Assembly (NCBI GenBank): GCA_046331625.1
Contig: JAXLQL010000004.1
Location: 124,001-188,000, forward strand
Direction of reading: 5' to 3'
DNA: 64,000 bases
Source: JAXLQL01 sp046331625
GTDB lineage: Bacteria > Acidobacteriota > Terriglobia > Bryobacterales > Bryobacteraceae
The notes under the pieces were generated by a model, which did no database searches, was not told the origin of the DNA, and saw only the letters and a list, made by a program, of their open reading frames with translations. Positions 17,323 through 25,935 of the stretch are shown here, in pieces (within the stretch, counting starts at the first letter, position 1; each line of letters starts with the position of its first letter). Position numbers and translations under genes: made by a program.

Positions 17323-18717
17323 TCAACCGCATTCGAATGTCATGCGGGCGCCCGCCCAATTTCTCTTGGCCAAGTCATCAGGAGAAATGAAGAAGTGATA
17401 CGCACCAGCATCCCCAAAGCTCCAGTGCACCATGTCATCGTGGTTCAGTCGTAGCAGCAGGTAGTTGCATTCCGCCTCCTCTGCCGCGCCTCCCTGGACG
17501 TCGATAACCTGACCGAACATCATGTGCGCATCACCGGCTGGAAGCAAATACTTCTCATTGATCAACCGCCGAACTTGTGGCGGCAGCGCGGCAAACCCCC
17601 GGTCCTCCGCTGTCGCCAGCGCAAGGAGTGTCGCCGTCGCCAAGTCGTCCAGGGAATGGGGGAGGCAGAAGCGGGTGTACTCCCCGAACTCCTCACTGGC
17701 GCGCTCGAAGAAGTTCGCGAGTCGCCCAACGTCGGTCGGCCCAAGCAAGGCCCACGGATCGCGGTCTCGGGTCCACTCCGCCACCTCCGCAACAAACTGT
17801 TCGAACGTGGGAATGCCTTTCTGAAAGGCTTCGGCAACGGCTAAGCGCTGCGGATCGGTCACCCCTTGCCGCTGCACGCGAATCTTGTTGGGAACTCCGA
17901 ACGTAGTAGCGATTCGGAGGCAATCGGCAAGGTGAATCGCCGAGTGCCACCACTGAGGCGCGGGCTCATCTTCAAGTACCCGGAACGCTTCACGCGCGTG
18001 GAAGCTGGACGTGCGGCCCCGCACTTCAGTGGGCGCCACACACAAATCAACCGGCCAAAACGGGAAGAGCCTCGGCCCCAGCGGGTCCTTCGGCCAAACT
18101 ACGATTCCGATTCCGCCGTAGCCCGCTTCCTCGAGCGTTGGCGAATCGGCAGGCGGCTGGCTGACCGGCGTCGACAGCGGTTGCTCCGGCACGTAGATTA
18201 CCGGCTTGTCTCCAACAAAAAAGGCCAGCGAACCAGAAGCCGGAAGCGGAGATGGACCAATCTTTTCCCTCACCTCCGACAGGTCGATTTGCGCCAGGAA
18301 CGGCAACGGCCGGCCGTCAGCCTCACTTCTCGGCCAGGGTGTCGTACCCAGTCTCGGCGCGCCTCCCAACCAACTGCGGGCGGTGGTCCAGTCCACTGCA
18401 CCCACCTGTCGGGCTCTACGGGACACGAGGAGCGCTGGCAGCGTCTCTTTGACGTTGTTGGCTGTGGCAGCTTCCGGTCGCAGAGCCTCGGGATCAGTCT
18501 GTGATTGTACCCATCGCTCCTCCGCCCGGCGGAACCTGACCCACTCCTGTGCCGCAAGGACCATGAGAGCAACGCCGAGCACTGCGAATTGCGGCGCACG
18601 CCAGACGAGGACGAGCGCGAGCATCGTGATACCGGCGCCTCGAACTAAGAACCAATTGGGGTTGGGCCGGGGAACGCTGCCAGGTTCACTTCTCGAGGAA
18701 CTGGGGTCTATCTTCAT
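17323..18717 (-). CDS. DUF1963 (YwqG-like) domain protein with N-terminal membrane segments
   Basis: Protein of 464 residues. Two hydrophobic segments near the N-terminus (GAGITMLALVLVW and QFAVLGVALMVLAA) suggest anchoring in the inner membrane, followed by a DUF1963 domain with its typical WLGGAPRLGTTPWPR and PLPFLAQIDLSEV. The C-terminal hallmark is present as the blocks MMFGQVIDVQGGAAE and LLLRLNHDDMVHWSFGDAGAYHFFI (residues ~410-450). The biochemical role of DUF1963 is unknown; homologues appear as immunity-like or regulatory proteins. No operon partner is apparent. Confidence 0.85.
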   Translation of the reverse strand: MKIDPSSSRSEPGSVPRPNPNWFLVRGAGITMLALVLVWRAPQFAVLGVALMVLAAQEWVRFRRAEERWVQSQTDPEALRPEAATANNVKETLPALLVSRRARQVGAVDWTTARSWLGGAPRLGTTPWPRSEADGRPLPFLAQIDLSEVREKIGPSPLPASGSLAFFVGDKPVIYVPEQPLSTPVSQPPADSPTLEEAGYGGIGIVVWPKDPLGPRLFPFWPVDLCVAPTEVRGRTSSFHAREAFRVLEDEPAPQWWHSAIHLADCLRIATTFGVPNKIRVQRQGVTDPQRLAVAEAFQKGIPTFEQFVAEVAEWTRDRDPWALLGPTDVGRLANFFERASEEFGEYTRFCLPHSLDDLATATLLALATAEDRGFAALPPQVRRLINEKYLLPAGDAHMMFGQVIDVQGGAAEEAECNYLLLRLNHDDMVHWSFGDAGAYHFFISPDDLAKRNWAGARMTFECG

Positions 18718-18899
18718 TCGATTGCTGCTTCAGCCATCGTCACTCTGTCTCCGGAATCGGAGGCTTCGCGCACTACGCCTCTGGTTGCCGAAATACTCAA
18801 TCGCCAAAGACTCTAGCGTAGTGCGTCTGCGAATGTAGAACGGTAACGAGCCCATCAGTACCGGCCTCTTCCGGTGCGACTCCCTTCCGCGACCTTGGT

Positions 18900-19118
18900 A
18901 CCCGACCGTCTCAAACTTCGGCCGAAACACGCCCAGCGATACCCTTGGATCAGTACATGATCGCGCCCCTCCTCGTGCTCGCGCTGGTCGGCGCCGCTCC
19001 TTTCGAGGACCGCTCCTCAGCCTCGGGAGTCACGATGGTGCTCAGCAACTCACCCACCGCCGAGAAGCACCAAATTGAGACGATGCCCGGCGGAGTCGCC
19101 GCCTTCGACTTCGGCGCG
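18900..19118 (+). pseudogene. 5' fragment of an FG-GAP/UnbV gene (relic of the 26373 gene)
   Basis: Positions about 18930-19118 match the start region of the intact gene at 26373, including its upstream GATACCCTTGGATC. The reading is MIAPLLVLALVGAAPFED, TMVLSNSPTAEKHQIETMPG, GVAAFDF. At 19113 a 40-odd base deletion removes DNDGLIDLFFA, and after GAQQPD the sequence jumps into an inverted fragment of the TPR gene. No functional product. Confidence 0.8.
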
Positions 19119-19412
19119 CAGCAGCCGGATCGGGATCGCCAGGTGCAGCTTCCACGATCGATCGAACGGCAACGCGCGCCGCAGCGCCGCCAGTGACGCG
19201 TCGAAGCGAATCCGCGCATACAACGCGCGACCGTTGTAATAGCAGGCACCGAGCAGTTGCGGCGGGAGCGAGCACGCCTGCGCGAACGCCGGCTCGGCTT
19301 CCGAGTACCGCTGCATCGAGGCGAAAGCGACGCCGAGCGTTTTCCAAGCCCGGGCATCTTTGGCATCGGCTTCGTCAAACTGCGAACTCGCCACCGCAAG
19401 GCCGATCGACAC
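19119..19412 (-). pseudogene. Fragment of the TPR gene (relic of the 15310-16101 gene)
   Basis: The reverse strand reads MSIGLAVASSQFDEA, then DAKDARAWKTLGVAF, ASMQRYSEAEPAFAQACSL and FDRSWKLHLAI, colinear with the middle of the intact TPR protein. An internal deletion has removed the EKGNPQGAIPMLEQL stretch and the C-terminal half is gone. It is joined head-on to the UnbV gene relic. Homology continues into the upstream region to about 19470. Confidence 0.8.
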
Positions 19413-19648
19413 AGCGCAGACAGCAGGCGCGGGGCCAACGGCGGGGTCCCAGCTGGCTCAACTTAGCATGAGGTGGGAGCACGCCCCACCGTGTCCGGGC
19501 CACGATGCGCGGTTCGACCGAGTACAGTCTTCTGCTGATATAGCAGCGTTACTCGTTTCGCTACCGGCTCGTCGAGCTTTCAGCCTCGTGTACACTTCGC
19601 GCATATCGGGCTTTACTGCCGCGCTAGACTGAATCCAGGAGGATGGGC

Positions 19649-19888
19649 ATGGAAGATTCCGGGCTGATCGTCTCAAACCCGAAGGTAATGCTAGGCAAGC
19701 CCGTGATCCGCGGAACGCGCATCACGGTCGAACTGATTCTGGAGAAGTTCGCCGCAGGCCAGACGGAAGAGCAGATCCTGCACGCCCATCCGCATATCAC
19801 GCAGGAAGGCATTCGTGCCGCACTGGCCTTCGCAGCCGAGGCTTTGCAGGCGTCGGTTGTGTACCCGCTCGAACGCGTTGCATCCTGA
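19649..19888 (+). CDS. DUF433 antitoxin (VapB-like), intact
   Basis: Antitoxin of about 79 residues. AGGAGG at 19637-19642 fits a start at the ATG at 19649; the in-frame ATG at 19643 is too close to it. DUF433 signature: NPKVMLGKPVIRGTRITVE, then LILEKFAAGQTEEQILHAHP and ALAFAAEAL. These small winged-helix-like proteins neutralise PIN-like toxins of the DUF5615 family, encoded here 9 bases downstream. The pair should be autoregulated, as is usual for type II modules (family knowledge). Confidence 0.88.
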   Translation: MEDSGLIVSNPKVMLGKPVIRGTRITVELILEKFAAGQTEEQILHAHPHITQEGIRAALAFAAEALQASVVYPLERVAS

Positions 19889-19896
19889 GCAAACGC

Positions 19897-20253
19897 TTGA
19901 AACTCGTGGCTGACGAAAGCATCGAGGGTCCAACTGTATCCGCACTTCGCGCTTCGGGCCATGAGGTGCTGTTTGTCGCTGAGGTCTCGCCGGGAATCGA
20001 GGACGCTGAAGTGTTGGGAATAGCGCGCCGTGAGCGAGCACTTCTGCTCACCGCGGACAAGGACTTCGGAGAGCTGGTGTACCGCAATCGCGAGCCGCAT
20101 TGTGGCGTACTGCTGATACGGTCGCTGGAAAGCGATACTGGTGAAAACGCATCCAACGCCGTGATTGCAATCCGCCAGCATGGGCAGGAGTTGCTCAATC
20201 GGTTCTCTGTCCTAGCCGGTCGCGTTCTTCGAATCAGGATTGCGCCCATGTAG
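19897..20253 (+). CDS. DUF5615 PIN-like toxin, intact
   Basis: Likely ribonuclease toxin of 118 residues. The start is taken as TTG at 19897 because MKLVADESIEG is the normal beginning of the family; no ATG is available. Acidic residues expected of PIN-like nucleases are present: Asp in VADES, and LLTADKDFGELVYR with the DKDFGE motif. CGVLLIRSL and the C-terminal GRVLRIRIAPM are also typical. It pairs with the DUF433 antitoxin upstream. The TTG start may keep toxin synthesis below that of the antitoxin (inference). Confidence 0.87.
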   Translation: MKLVADESIEGPTVSALRASGHEVLFVAEVSPGIEDAEVLGIARRERALLLTADKDFGELVYRNREPHCGVLLIRSLESDTGENASNAVIAIRQHGQELLNRFSVLAGRVLRIRIAPM

Positions 20254-20311
20254 TCGAGTCTGATCAAGAGCCGGAATGGCCCGCCCTGGGCCAGTGGCTT
20301 TGCGGACGACT

Positions 20312-20327
20312 TCGCGACAAGTCGCGA
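20312..20327. repeat. Perfect 7-bp palindrome, first of a pair
   Basis: TCGCGAC-AA-GTCGCGA, a perfect inverted repeat with a 2-base loop. The same 18-base string, including the preceding CT, recurs at 20914-20931; the pair brackets the peptidase relic at 20380-20839. Confidence 0.6.
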
Positions 20328-20379
20328 TTATCGAACCGGGTGAAACGCCCGCCATCTCAGGCTTCTTATTCCGCAGGAC

Positions 20380-20839
20380 ATGAAGCCAGCGCTCGCGTTG
20401 ATTCTACCGTTTGTTACCGCTTGCGCAATCGCACAAAATCCTCCGGCTGGCTGGGCGACCATCGCAGCAGAGCGATGCCAAGTCCACTTTCCTCGGGCGG
20501 TTGAAAATGACCATCGAGGGGATGTTGGACCAGAGTGGCGAGGCCCTCATCCAAGCCTTCCCCGGTTTGCAGTCAGCTCCCTACTAGACGGCGCGGATTG
20601 CCACGCTCAGCCCGACTGTCAGGGTCAGCAACACATACATTGATGGCGCGATGTTGCTCGCGTTTCTTCATGACCATTTCGGCCGTGATCGCGTGCAAGA
20701 CCTTCTGGCCAGTCCTGCCGCCACGTTTGATGAAGCCTTCAAGACCGTGCTCGGTGTGGGCATGGGGGATCTATCGCGGGAATGGAAGGAACGGCTGGAC
20801 AGAGAGGGCCGGCTCGAGAGGCAGGATAAAGAACGATAA
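20380..20839 (+). pseudogene. Relic of a secreted peptidase-MA-like protein
   Basis: A signal-peptide-like start at 20380 (MKPALALILPFVTACAIAQNPP, then RCQVHFPRA) is followed, after frame changes and large deletions, by a C-terminal piece at 20651-20839. That piece reads LAFLHDHFGRDRVQDLLAS and ATFDEAFKTVLGVGMGDLSREWKERL, the usual C-terminal helix pattern of gluzincin-like 'peptidase MA' proteins. The zinc-binding core is missing and three frames are involved. Confidence 0.6.
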
Positions 20840-20915
20840 ACGTTACGACCCGCTTCTTTCGAGCGGCACGGCCGGCTGGTACGCGGTGCGTCGGCGTCCT
20901 AGTTGAAAGCTCACT

Positions 20916-20931
20916 TCGCGACAAGTCGCGA
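20916..20931. repeat. Perfect 7-bp palindrome, second of the pair
   Basis: Identical TCGCGAC-AA-GTCGCGA string about 600 bases from the first. It may be a hairpin remnant of a small mobile element. Confidence 0.6.
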
Positions 20932-20982
20932 CCTATCAAAACCGCCGAGGTGCAAAACTGATAGTTGAAGTACCCTGATGCC

Positions 20983-21495
20983 ATGGGACTGCCAACGGCT
21001 GACATCAACGATTTCGCACTTCTTCACGCCGAGGCCTCAGCAGCGAGACTGTGGGCTTTCGGCAGTGCGCCGTTTCCACTCGCAAACGGTGCGATTATCC
21101 AAGGGCACATCGAACAAGCCGTCACGGATACAGCCATCGCCTTCGCAATCCATGTGCGGCGCCTTCTTGACAACCGCAAAATCCGAAGACAATTCACCCT
21201 CAACGAGCCTTTTTGGCAATGGTTACCGACTGGTGGCTTGACCAAGGTCGAGCAACTGAGAGATGCCTTGAATCGAATAGTGCATGCTACCGACTTCACG
21301 GTCGGATTCGAACGCCTGCTCAATGGAGTTGCGAAAATTGATGGCGGTGCGATCTCCGTGATCTATCTAAAGACCAAGACGGATCAACGTGACGAGGCGT
21401 TGATTGACGTATTTGCTCTCGCGTCGTGCTTCTTTCACCAGGTGTTGCCTGTGTTGCGGCCCCCGGGCGATACCGCCACAACGGCTGTCCAGTGA
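20983..21495 (+). CDS. Uncharacterised protein of about 170 residues
   Basis: Not recognised. The ATG at 20983 (MGLPTADINDFALLHAEASA) is preferred to the TTG at 20965. The predicted product is helical throughout (HIEQAVTDTAIAFAIHVRRLLDNRK, TKVEQLRDALNRIVHATDF), with RDALNRIVHA reminiscent of HEPN-like or HEPN-associated folds. The RxxxxH of classical HEPN RNases is not clearly present (RIVHAT only). It lies among toxin-antitoxin loci, so a defence or TA role is conceivable but unproven. Confidence 0.55.
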   Translation: MGLPTADINDFALLHAEASAARLWAFGSAPFPLANGAIIQGHIEQAVTDTAIAFAIHVRRLLDNRKIRRQFTLNEPFWQWLPTGGLTKVEQLRDALNRIVHATDFTVGFERLLNGVAKIDGGAISVIYLKTKTDQRDEALIDVFALASCFFHQVLPVLRPPGDTATTAVQ

Positions 21496-21580
21496 ACTCA
21501 GTGTGGACGCGGGCTTTGCATGCTAGAACTCAACCGTAGGTGTTAGTCGCATGCACGTTTGATGGCGCGACGGAACATCC

Positions 21581-21895
21581 TTACGTGCAGCCGAGCCAGC
21601 GCAAGACGCCTTCGCTGACCGAGGCCACCTGTTCCGCTTTGAGTACTCCCAACCTTCGAATTGCCCGCACGGTAGGGTAGGTTGCTATGTTCTGAACAAG
21701 GAATGCTCCGGGCCGCAAGAACGGAACCGGAACGACGATTTCATATTGTGAACCGCGGAGCGTGGTCGTGTGCGGCACGACAGTGATCAAGGCCCGATCT
21801 TCGTCGCCGTAGGCGACGCTCAAGATCAGTCCAGGTCGAACCTTTTCGACCATGCCGAGGTCGAGCATCCACACCTCACCGCGAACGGGCGTCAT
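21581..21895 (-). CDS. MazF/PemK-family toxin (1)
   Basis: Endoribonuclease toxin of 104 residues: TPVRGEVWMLDLGMVEKVRPGLILS is the MazF/PemK opening, with RGEVW in strand 1 and RPGLI carrying the catalytic Arg region. ITVVPHTTTLRGS supplies the conserved Thr, and RAIRRLGVLKAEQVASV the last part. Its start overlaps the end of the antitoxin gene by 20 bases, the standard antitoxin-first order. It probably cuts mRNA; sequence specificity cannot be told. Confidence 0.87.
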   Translation of the reverse strand: MTPVRGEVWMLDLGMVEKVRPGLILSVAYGDEDRALITVVPHTTTLRGSQYEIVVPVPFLRPGAFLVQNIATYPTVRAIRRLGVLKAEQVASVSEGVLRWLGCT

Positions 21896-22073
21896 CTTCC
21901 TCGGCGTCTAGCATTGCGAAGAGGGCGTCTGCGGCGTGAGCGGTCTCGTCGTCGTCCAACGGCCCCGAGTCGAAAGGTACAGCACGCCGGAAGAACTCGG
22001 CGGTAAAGACCCGCTTCTCTTCGGTTGGAAGAGCGTCAAAGGCTTCGAGAAGCTCAATTGTCTGACGGCTCAT
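21876..22073 (-). CDS. Antitoxin partner of the MazF-like toxin (1)
   Basis: Acidic protein of 65 residues beginning MSRQTIELLEAFDALPTEEK and ending in an Asp/Glu-rich stretch (LDAEEDDARSR), as antitoxins often do. The start is the ATG at 22073; a longer open frame runs back into the IS91 copy but is not coding there. The overlap with the toxin indicates coupled translation. The IS91 copy begins only 60 bases upstream, so the native promoter may have been displaced or replaced. Confidence 0.8.
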   Translation of the reverse strand: MSRQTIELLEAFDALPTEEKRVFTAEFFRRAVPFDSGPLDDDETAHAADALFAMLDAEEDDARSR

Positions 22074-22481
22074 GATCTCACAATAGCGCCCAAAACCACT
22101 GATCCGCAAGGGGCTTGCGGGATAGATAACGAAAAACGTTACGACGCTATCTGGAGTGACCCGGCGCAGGGAGCATCGGTGGAGAGGAGGTGCGCATGCC
22201 GGGTCACTTCGGATGGCGGCGTTTGAAGGAAGCCGCTTGCGGTTGCGGCGGACGCGGCCGGTTATGGGTTTTGAATGGGGTTTCGCGGTGAAGACTGGCT
22301 GCGGGGGCCGACGAACGGTGGCAAGGGGGCGACATCGAATGGGCTGCCAAAGCCCGGGTGGGTTATGGAAGCCGGCTTTTGGCAGGCATGGGAAGGTGTC
22401 GGAAGGGCCGCAAGGACACTCCGGACACACGTCGGCCATGCGCGCCATGGCGCACCGCAGCAGGCCCGAATGAGCGCCGGA

Positions 22482-23702
22482 CTAAGACGAGTCTTGAGCC
22501 GCACTGGAGCGTGCCAGCTCCCACTGGAGTTGGCGGGGCGTGAGCCGTTCGACGACGGCCATTGGACCGCCGCATTTCGGACACCGCCACAGTGGTCCCG
22601 TGGACGATGCCGCCACCGGTGCGGAGACCGCGGTGGGCTGCTGAGGTTGAGTGGGCTGCTGAGGTTGAGCGCCAAGCAGTTGCCGGCACAAAGGCAGCAA
22701 GGCGGCCCGCCTGCGATTGGCCAGAAATCCGAAGAAGCGAATGCGCACGAACCCGTGAGGCAGCACATGCAACAGGAACCGGCGCAGGAACTCCTCTGCA
22801 GCCAGAGTCATCAGCCGCCGCTTGTTGCCGTGAGCATAGTCTTTCCAGCGGAAGGTGACCTTGCCGTCGGCGAAGTTCACCAAGCGATGGTTGGAGATCG
22901 CAACCCGGTGCGTGTAGCGAGCCAGATAGTGGAGCACATGTTGTGGCCCGCCGAAGGGTGGCTTGCAGTAGACCACCCAGCGCTGCCGGTGCAAGGAGCG
23001 CACGAAGGCACGAAAGATCTTGTCCTGCTTCAACCCCTCCAACTCACCGGGCAGACAAAGCTGCCCGGCCTTGAAGGCGCGCTTTAACCCGGCGATGAAC
23101 TTGCCGCGGAACACCGCGCCCAGAACGAGTACAGGCAGGAAGAAGGGATAGGGGGGACGAACCCAGCGCCGATGATCAGCCGAGAGCCCGCCCGAGGGGA
23201 TCACACAATGCACATGCGGATGAAACTGCAATGTCTGACCCCAAGTGTGCAGCACGCTCAGTAGACCGATCCCGGCGCCGAGGTGCTTGGAATCGGCGGC
23301 GACTTCCATCAGAGTGGCCGCGCTGGTCTGGAACAGCAGATCATAGAGAATCCGCTGGTTGTGATAGACCAGCTTGGCTAATTGGTGCGGCAAGGTGAAT
23401 ACGACATGCACGTAGGGCACCGGTAGCAATTCGGTTTGGCGGGCGGCCAACCACTTGTCACGAGCATTGGTCTGGCACTTGCCGCAATGGCGGTTCCGGC
23501 AGGAGTTGAACGAATACGAGGTGGTTTCATAGCCGCATCGGGTGCAGCGGTCCCGGTGACCGCCGAGCGCCGCCGTGCGGCAGCGCTCGATGGCCGACAG
23601 CACTTTCAGGTGCAGTCCGGTCAACCGGGAACGGTTGCGCTCAATGAAGCTTTTGCCGATTGTTCGAATGATGTCGGCCACCTCGAAGGGTGGCCGTTTC
23701 AT
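22482..23702 (-). CDS. IS91-family transposase, copy B
   Basis: 406 residues, apparently identical to copy A: the same N-terminal cysteine cluster (RCTRCGYE, HCGKCQ), HUH motif (HPHVHCVIP) and YLARYTHR tyrosine region. It overlaps the recombinase gene by 4 bases. Identity between copies argues that at least one insertion is recent or that the copies are kept alike by gene conversion. Confidence 0.95.
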   Translation of the reverse strand: MKRPPFEVADIIRTIGKSFIERNRSRLTGLHLKVLSAIERCRTAALGGHRDRCTRCGYETTSYSFNSCRNRHCGKCQTNARDKWLAARQTELLPVPYVHVVFTLPHQLAKLVYHNQRILYDLLFQTSAATLMEVAADSKHLGAGIGLLSVLHTWGQTLQFHPHVHCVIPSGGLSADHRRWVRPPYPFFLPVLVLGAVFRGKFIAGLKRAFKAGQLCLPGELEGLKQDKIFRAFVRSLHRQRWVVYCKPPFGGPQHVLHYLARYTHRVAISNHRLVNFADGKVTFRWKDYAHGNKRRLMTLAAEEFLRRFLLHVLPHGFVRIRFFGFLANRRRAALLPLCRQLLGAQPQQPTQPQQPTAVSAPVAASSTGPLWRCPKCGGPMAVVERLTPRQLQWELARSSAAQDSS

Positions 23703-24613
23703 TTCCGCTCCGCCGCCCCCATGTGGTCCATCGGCTTACGCGGCCGTTTCACTCGATCGAGAGACGTTGGCACCACCTTGTCCAGAGGGGTGCCGGCTGC
23801 CTTGAGATGTCGTTCGGATAGATGCAAGTAGATGGACGTCGGCTTGAGATCGGCGTGGCCCAGCAACGCCTGTAAGGCAGGCAGATCCGCGCCATTCTCC
23901 AACTGATGGGTCGCGAAACTGTGACGCAGCAAGTGTGGACTGACCCGTTTGGTGATCCCTGCCCGCTGCGCCGCCTCCCGGCAATCTTCCCAGACAACCT
24001 TCGAGGTGATCGGCTTGTCGGCACGGCAGTTGTTTACCGTACCCGGGAACAGATAGGTCTTCGGCCGCATCCACCGGTAGTATTCGCGCAGTGTCTCCAG
24101 CAAGACCGGGCTGAGCGGAACATCGCAATCCTTGCGGCCTTTGCCTTGCCGGATATGGATCATCATGCGCTTGCTATCAATGTCCTCCACCTTCAACTGA
24201 CACAACTCGGCGCGGCGGATGCCCGTGGAGTAGAGCAGCATCAGCATGGCCCGGTGCATCAGGTTGCTGGCAGAGTTGATCAGCGCCACGGCCTCTTCCT
24301 GGCTCAGGATGACCGGTAGCCGCCGCGGGCTCTTGGGATACGGCAACTCCTCGACCGGGTATGGCCGCTTCAGCACTTTGACGAAGAAGAAGCGCAGCGC
24401 AGAGGTGTGATGACACACCGTCCGGGCTTCCAGTTTCCTGTGCTCCAGCAGATGGAGTTGGTATTGCCGGATCTCGTCCAGCCCGGCTTGATCTGGTGCC
24501 TTGCGGATGTGCCTGGTGAAGTCACGAACCACCTGCACGTACACCCGCGTTGTAGCCTTAGAGTAATTGCGACGCTGGAGTTCCTCCAGCATCAATTTGC
24601 GTAGTTGGGTCAC
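23699..24613 (-). CDS. Tyrosine recombinase/integrase of the IS91-type element, copy B
   Basis: 304 residues with all catalytic residues of the family (GIRRAELC, HLLRHSFAT, GHADL, SIYLHL). Relative to copy A it has Arg for Lys near residue 35 and Cys for Arg just after the GKGRKD motif. The first is conservative; the second lies close to the catalytic beta-hairpin Lys and might affect activity. It is first in the two-gene unit of the element. Confidence 0.93.
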   Translation of the reverse strand: MTQLRKLMLEELQRRNYSKATTRVYVQVVRDFTRHIRKAPDQAGLDEIRQYQLHLLEHRKLEARTVCHHTSALRFFFVKVLKRPYPVEELPYPKSPRRLPVILSQEEAVALINSASNLMHRAMLMLLYSTGIRRAELCQLKVEDIDSKRMMIHIRQGKGRKDCDVPLSPVLLETLREYYRWMRPKTYLFPGTVNNCRADKPITSKVVWEDCREAAQRAGITKRVSPHLLRHSFATHQLENGADLPALQALLGHADLKPTSIYLHLSERHLKAAGTPLDKVVPTSLDRVKRPRKPMDHMGAAERK

Positions 24614-24946
24614 AAGGACCTCCTTTCCTTGTGACCCACGATATTCCCGCTGATCGCTGATCGCTACCCACTGACGACGCGTCAGCGTCCGCCGCGCAAG
24701 CGGCTTCGTTCAAACGCCACAGTGTTTAGCATCGGACAAAAGCGGGCCCTTCCTCCTATCGCCCGAGCACACGGCATCTGGATGATTCTACGCGAGCGAA
24801 ATCAGGCGAAAGGGTGGTCCCAAATCTCTCTCGGCATCCAGACTCCCCCAAGGGCGCGAACTCGCCCGGAGATTGGAGCTGCGCGATCCGCCGAGCCGGA
24901 GGGGATGCGGCCTGATCTTCTCCGCCCCGCATCGGAGCGGCTTTGC

Positions 24947-25247
24947 TCAGCCGCGCGGACGAAGCGGCAGGGGCCGGACACGAATCTTTCGGTCGCTGAC
25001 GAAGCAGAAGTGACCGGCCCAGGCTGTGCCCGATCGCAATGTGGAAGCGCGACACTAGCGGACTCTGAGGGTGTGAGTGACCCGGTCCGGAACAGGATGA
25101 CTCCGCACGAAGCAGGCAGACCCCAACGAAAGGCGAGTTCGCCAAAGTCTTTGTCGAAAGTCAGCAGCGTACGGCCCTCGCTGGAGGCAATTGCCGCAGC
25201 AAAAGCAATGCGACGCGCGGAAAGTTCTCCTCAGCCACGAACTTCAT
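24947..25247 (-). pseudogene. Decayed DUF5615 PIN-like toxin
   Basis: From the ATG at 25247 (overlapping the DUF433 stop as ATGA) the frame reads MKFVAEENFPR and then loses its frame. Downstream pieces read EGRTLLTFDKDFGELAFRWG, LPASCGVILFRTG and SLTPSESAS in one frame, then TLRSGTAWAGHFCFVSDRK and IRVRPLPLRPRG with a stop at 24947 in another. An internal deletion and a later frameshift have inactivated it. Confidence 0.75.
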
Positions 25248-25444
25248 ACGGGTTCGAGAGGCGTGACGTGTTCAGAGTGGAGAAGCTCGGCGGCGTATGT
25301 CAAGCAGGCGTGGATGTCTTCCAGGCGCAGGTGCGGATAGTTTTCGAGAATCCGTTCGTGGGTCCAGCCGGCAGCGAGGAGATCTACGATGAACTCGACG
25401 GCGAGGCGCGTGCCCTTGATGACTGGCTTCCCGACGAGGATACC
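25244..25444 (-). pseudogene. DUF433 antitoxin missing its N-terminus
   Basis: The DUF433 core is intact: GILVGKPVIKGTRLAVEFI, VDLLAAGWTHERILENYPHL and ACLTYAAELLHSEHVTPLEP. The usual first dozen residues and any start codon are absent; upstream of 25444 the sequence is unrelated and GC-rich. It overlaps the toxin relic (ATGA). It could be expressed only through an upstream fused frame, so it is probably dead. Confidence 0.7.
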
Positions 25445-25617
25445 CGCTGCCGGTGGGACGGCGGGAGGCCGGGCCCGATAGAACCCGCGAGGTAGCGCTG
25501 GTGCCGGCTTTGGCCGAACGGTCCGATGCGTTCGGCAAGAAGAGAGCGTCCAGAGAGCAAGCAACGGCTGCGACGAGCAACGCGAACGTCTACCTCCGCC
25601 CGCGCCCTTCACCGGAC

Positions 25618-25935
25618 CTACGCAACGGCGCGCAACCCATTCTTTTCCACCAGCGACAGCAGCTTCAGCGACGCGCCAGACGGCCGCTTCTCGCCGCGTT
25701 CCCACTTGCTGACCAAACTGCCGGTGACGTTCAGATACGTCGCGAACACGGACTGGCTGACTTGCTCCCGCTCGCGAATCGCTTTGATCTCCTTCGGCTT
25801 CAACGGCCGAATGGGCGTAAGGCATGCCTCATCGAAGCGCCGCATAGTCTGCTTGTCGATGGCCTTCACGTCGTGCAGCGCACTCATGGTTTCGTGTATG
25901 GCCGCCAACGCGTCGCTACGATACTTCTTGCTCAT
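25618..25935 (-). CDS. HigA/NadS-type antitoxin with XRE helix-turn-helix
   Basis: 105 residues. N-terminal helices (MSKKYRSDALAAIHETMSAL, KAIDKQTMRRFDEACLTP) are followed by an XRE helix-turn-helix: KEIKAIREREQVSQSVFA, TYLNVTGSLVSKWERGEKR. This arrangement is that of antitoxins partnering RelE-like toxins of the PF06296 type. The start overlaps the stop of the toxin gene (ATGA). The toxin is frameshifted, so this is now an orphan antitoxin and repressor unless the shift is a sequencing error. Confidence 0.85.
   Translation of the reverse strand: MSKKYRSDALAAIHETMSALHDVKAIDKQTMRRFDEACLTPIRPLKPKEIKAIREREQVSQSVFATYLNVTGSLVSKWERGEKRPSGASLKLLSLVEKNGLRAVA

Larger units (their letters stand above)
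22133..24716 (-). mobile_element. IS91-family element with tyrosine recombinase, copy B
   Basis: Inverted copy of 5905-8488 (positions sum to 30621 throughout, so no indels). A few substitutions are seen: two residues in the recombinase and a handful in the non-coding right end near 22170-22190. It lies between the promoter region of the MazEF-like pair and a decayed DUF433/DUF5615 locus. Two near-identical copies about 14 kb apart in inverted orientation could invert the intervening segment by recombination. Confidence 0.92.

Noticed and set aside
22275..23087. A 270-residue frame antisense to IS91 copy B, also present in copy A
   Set aside because: Identical in both copies only because the elements are identical; no features of its own.
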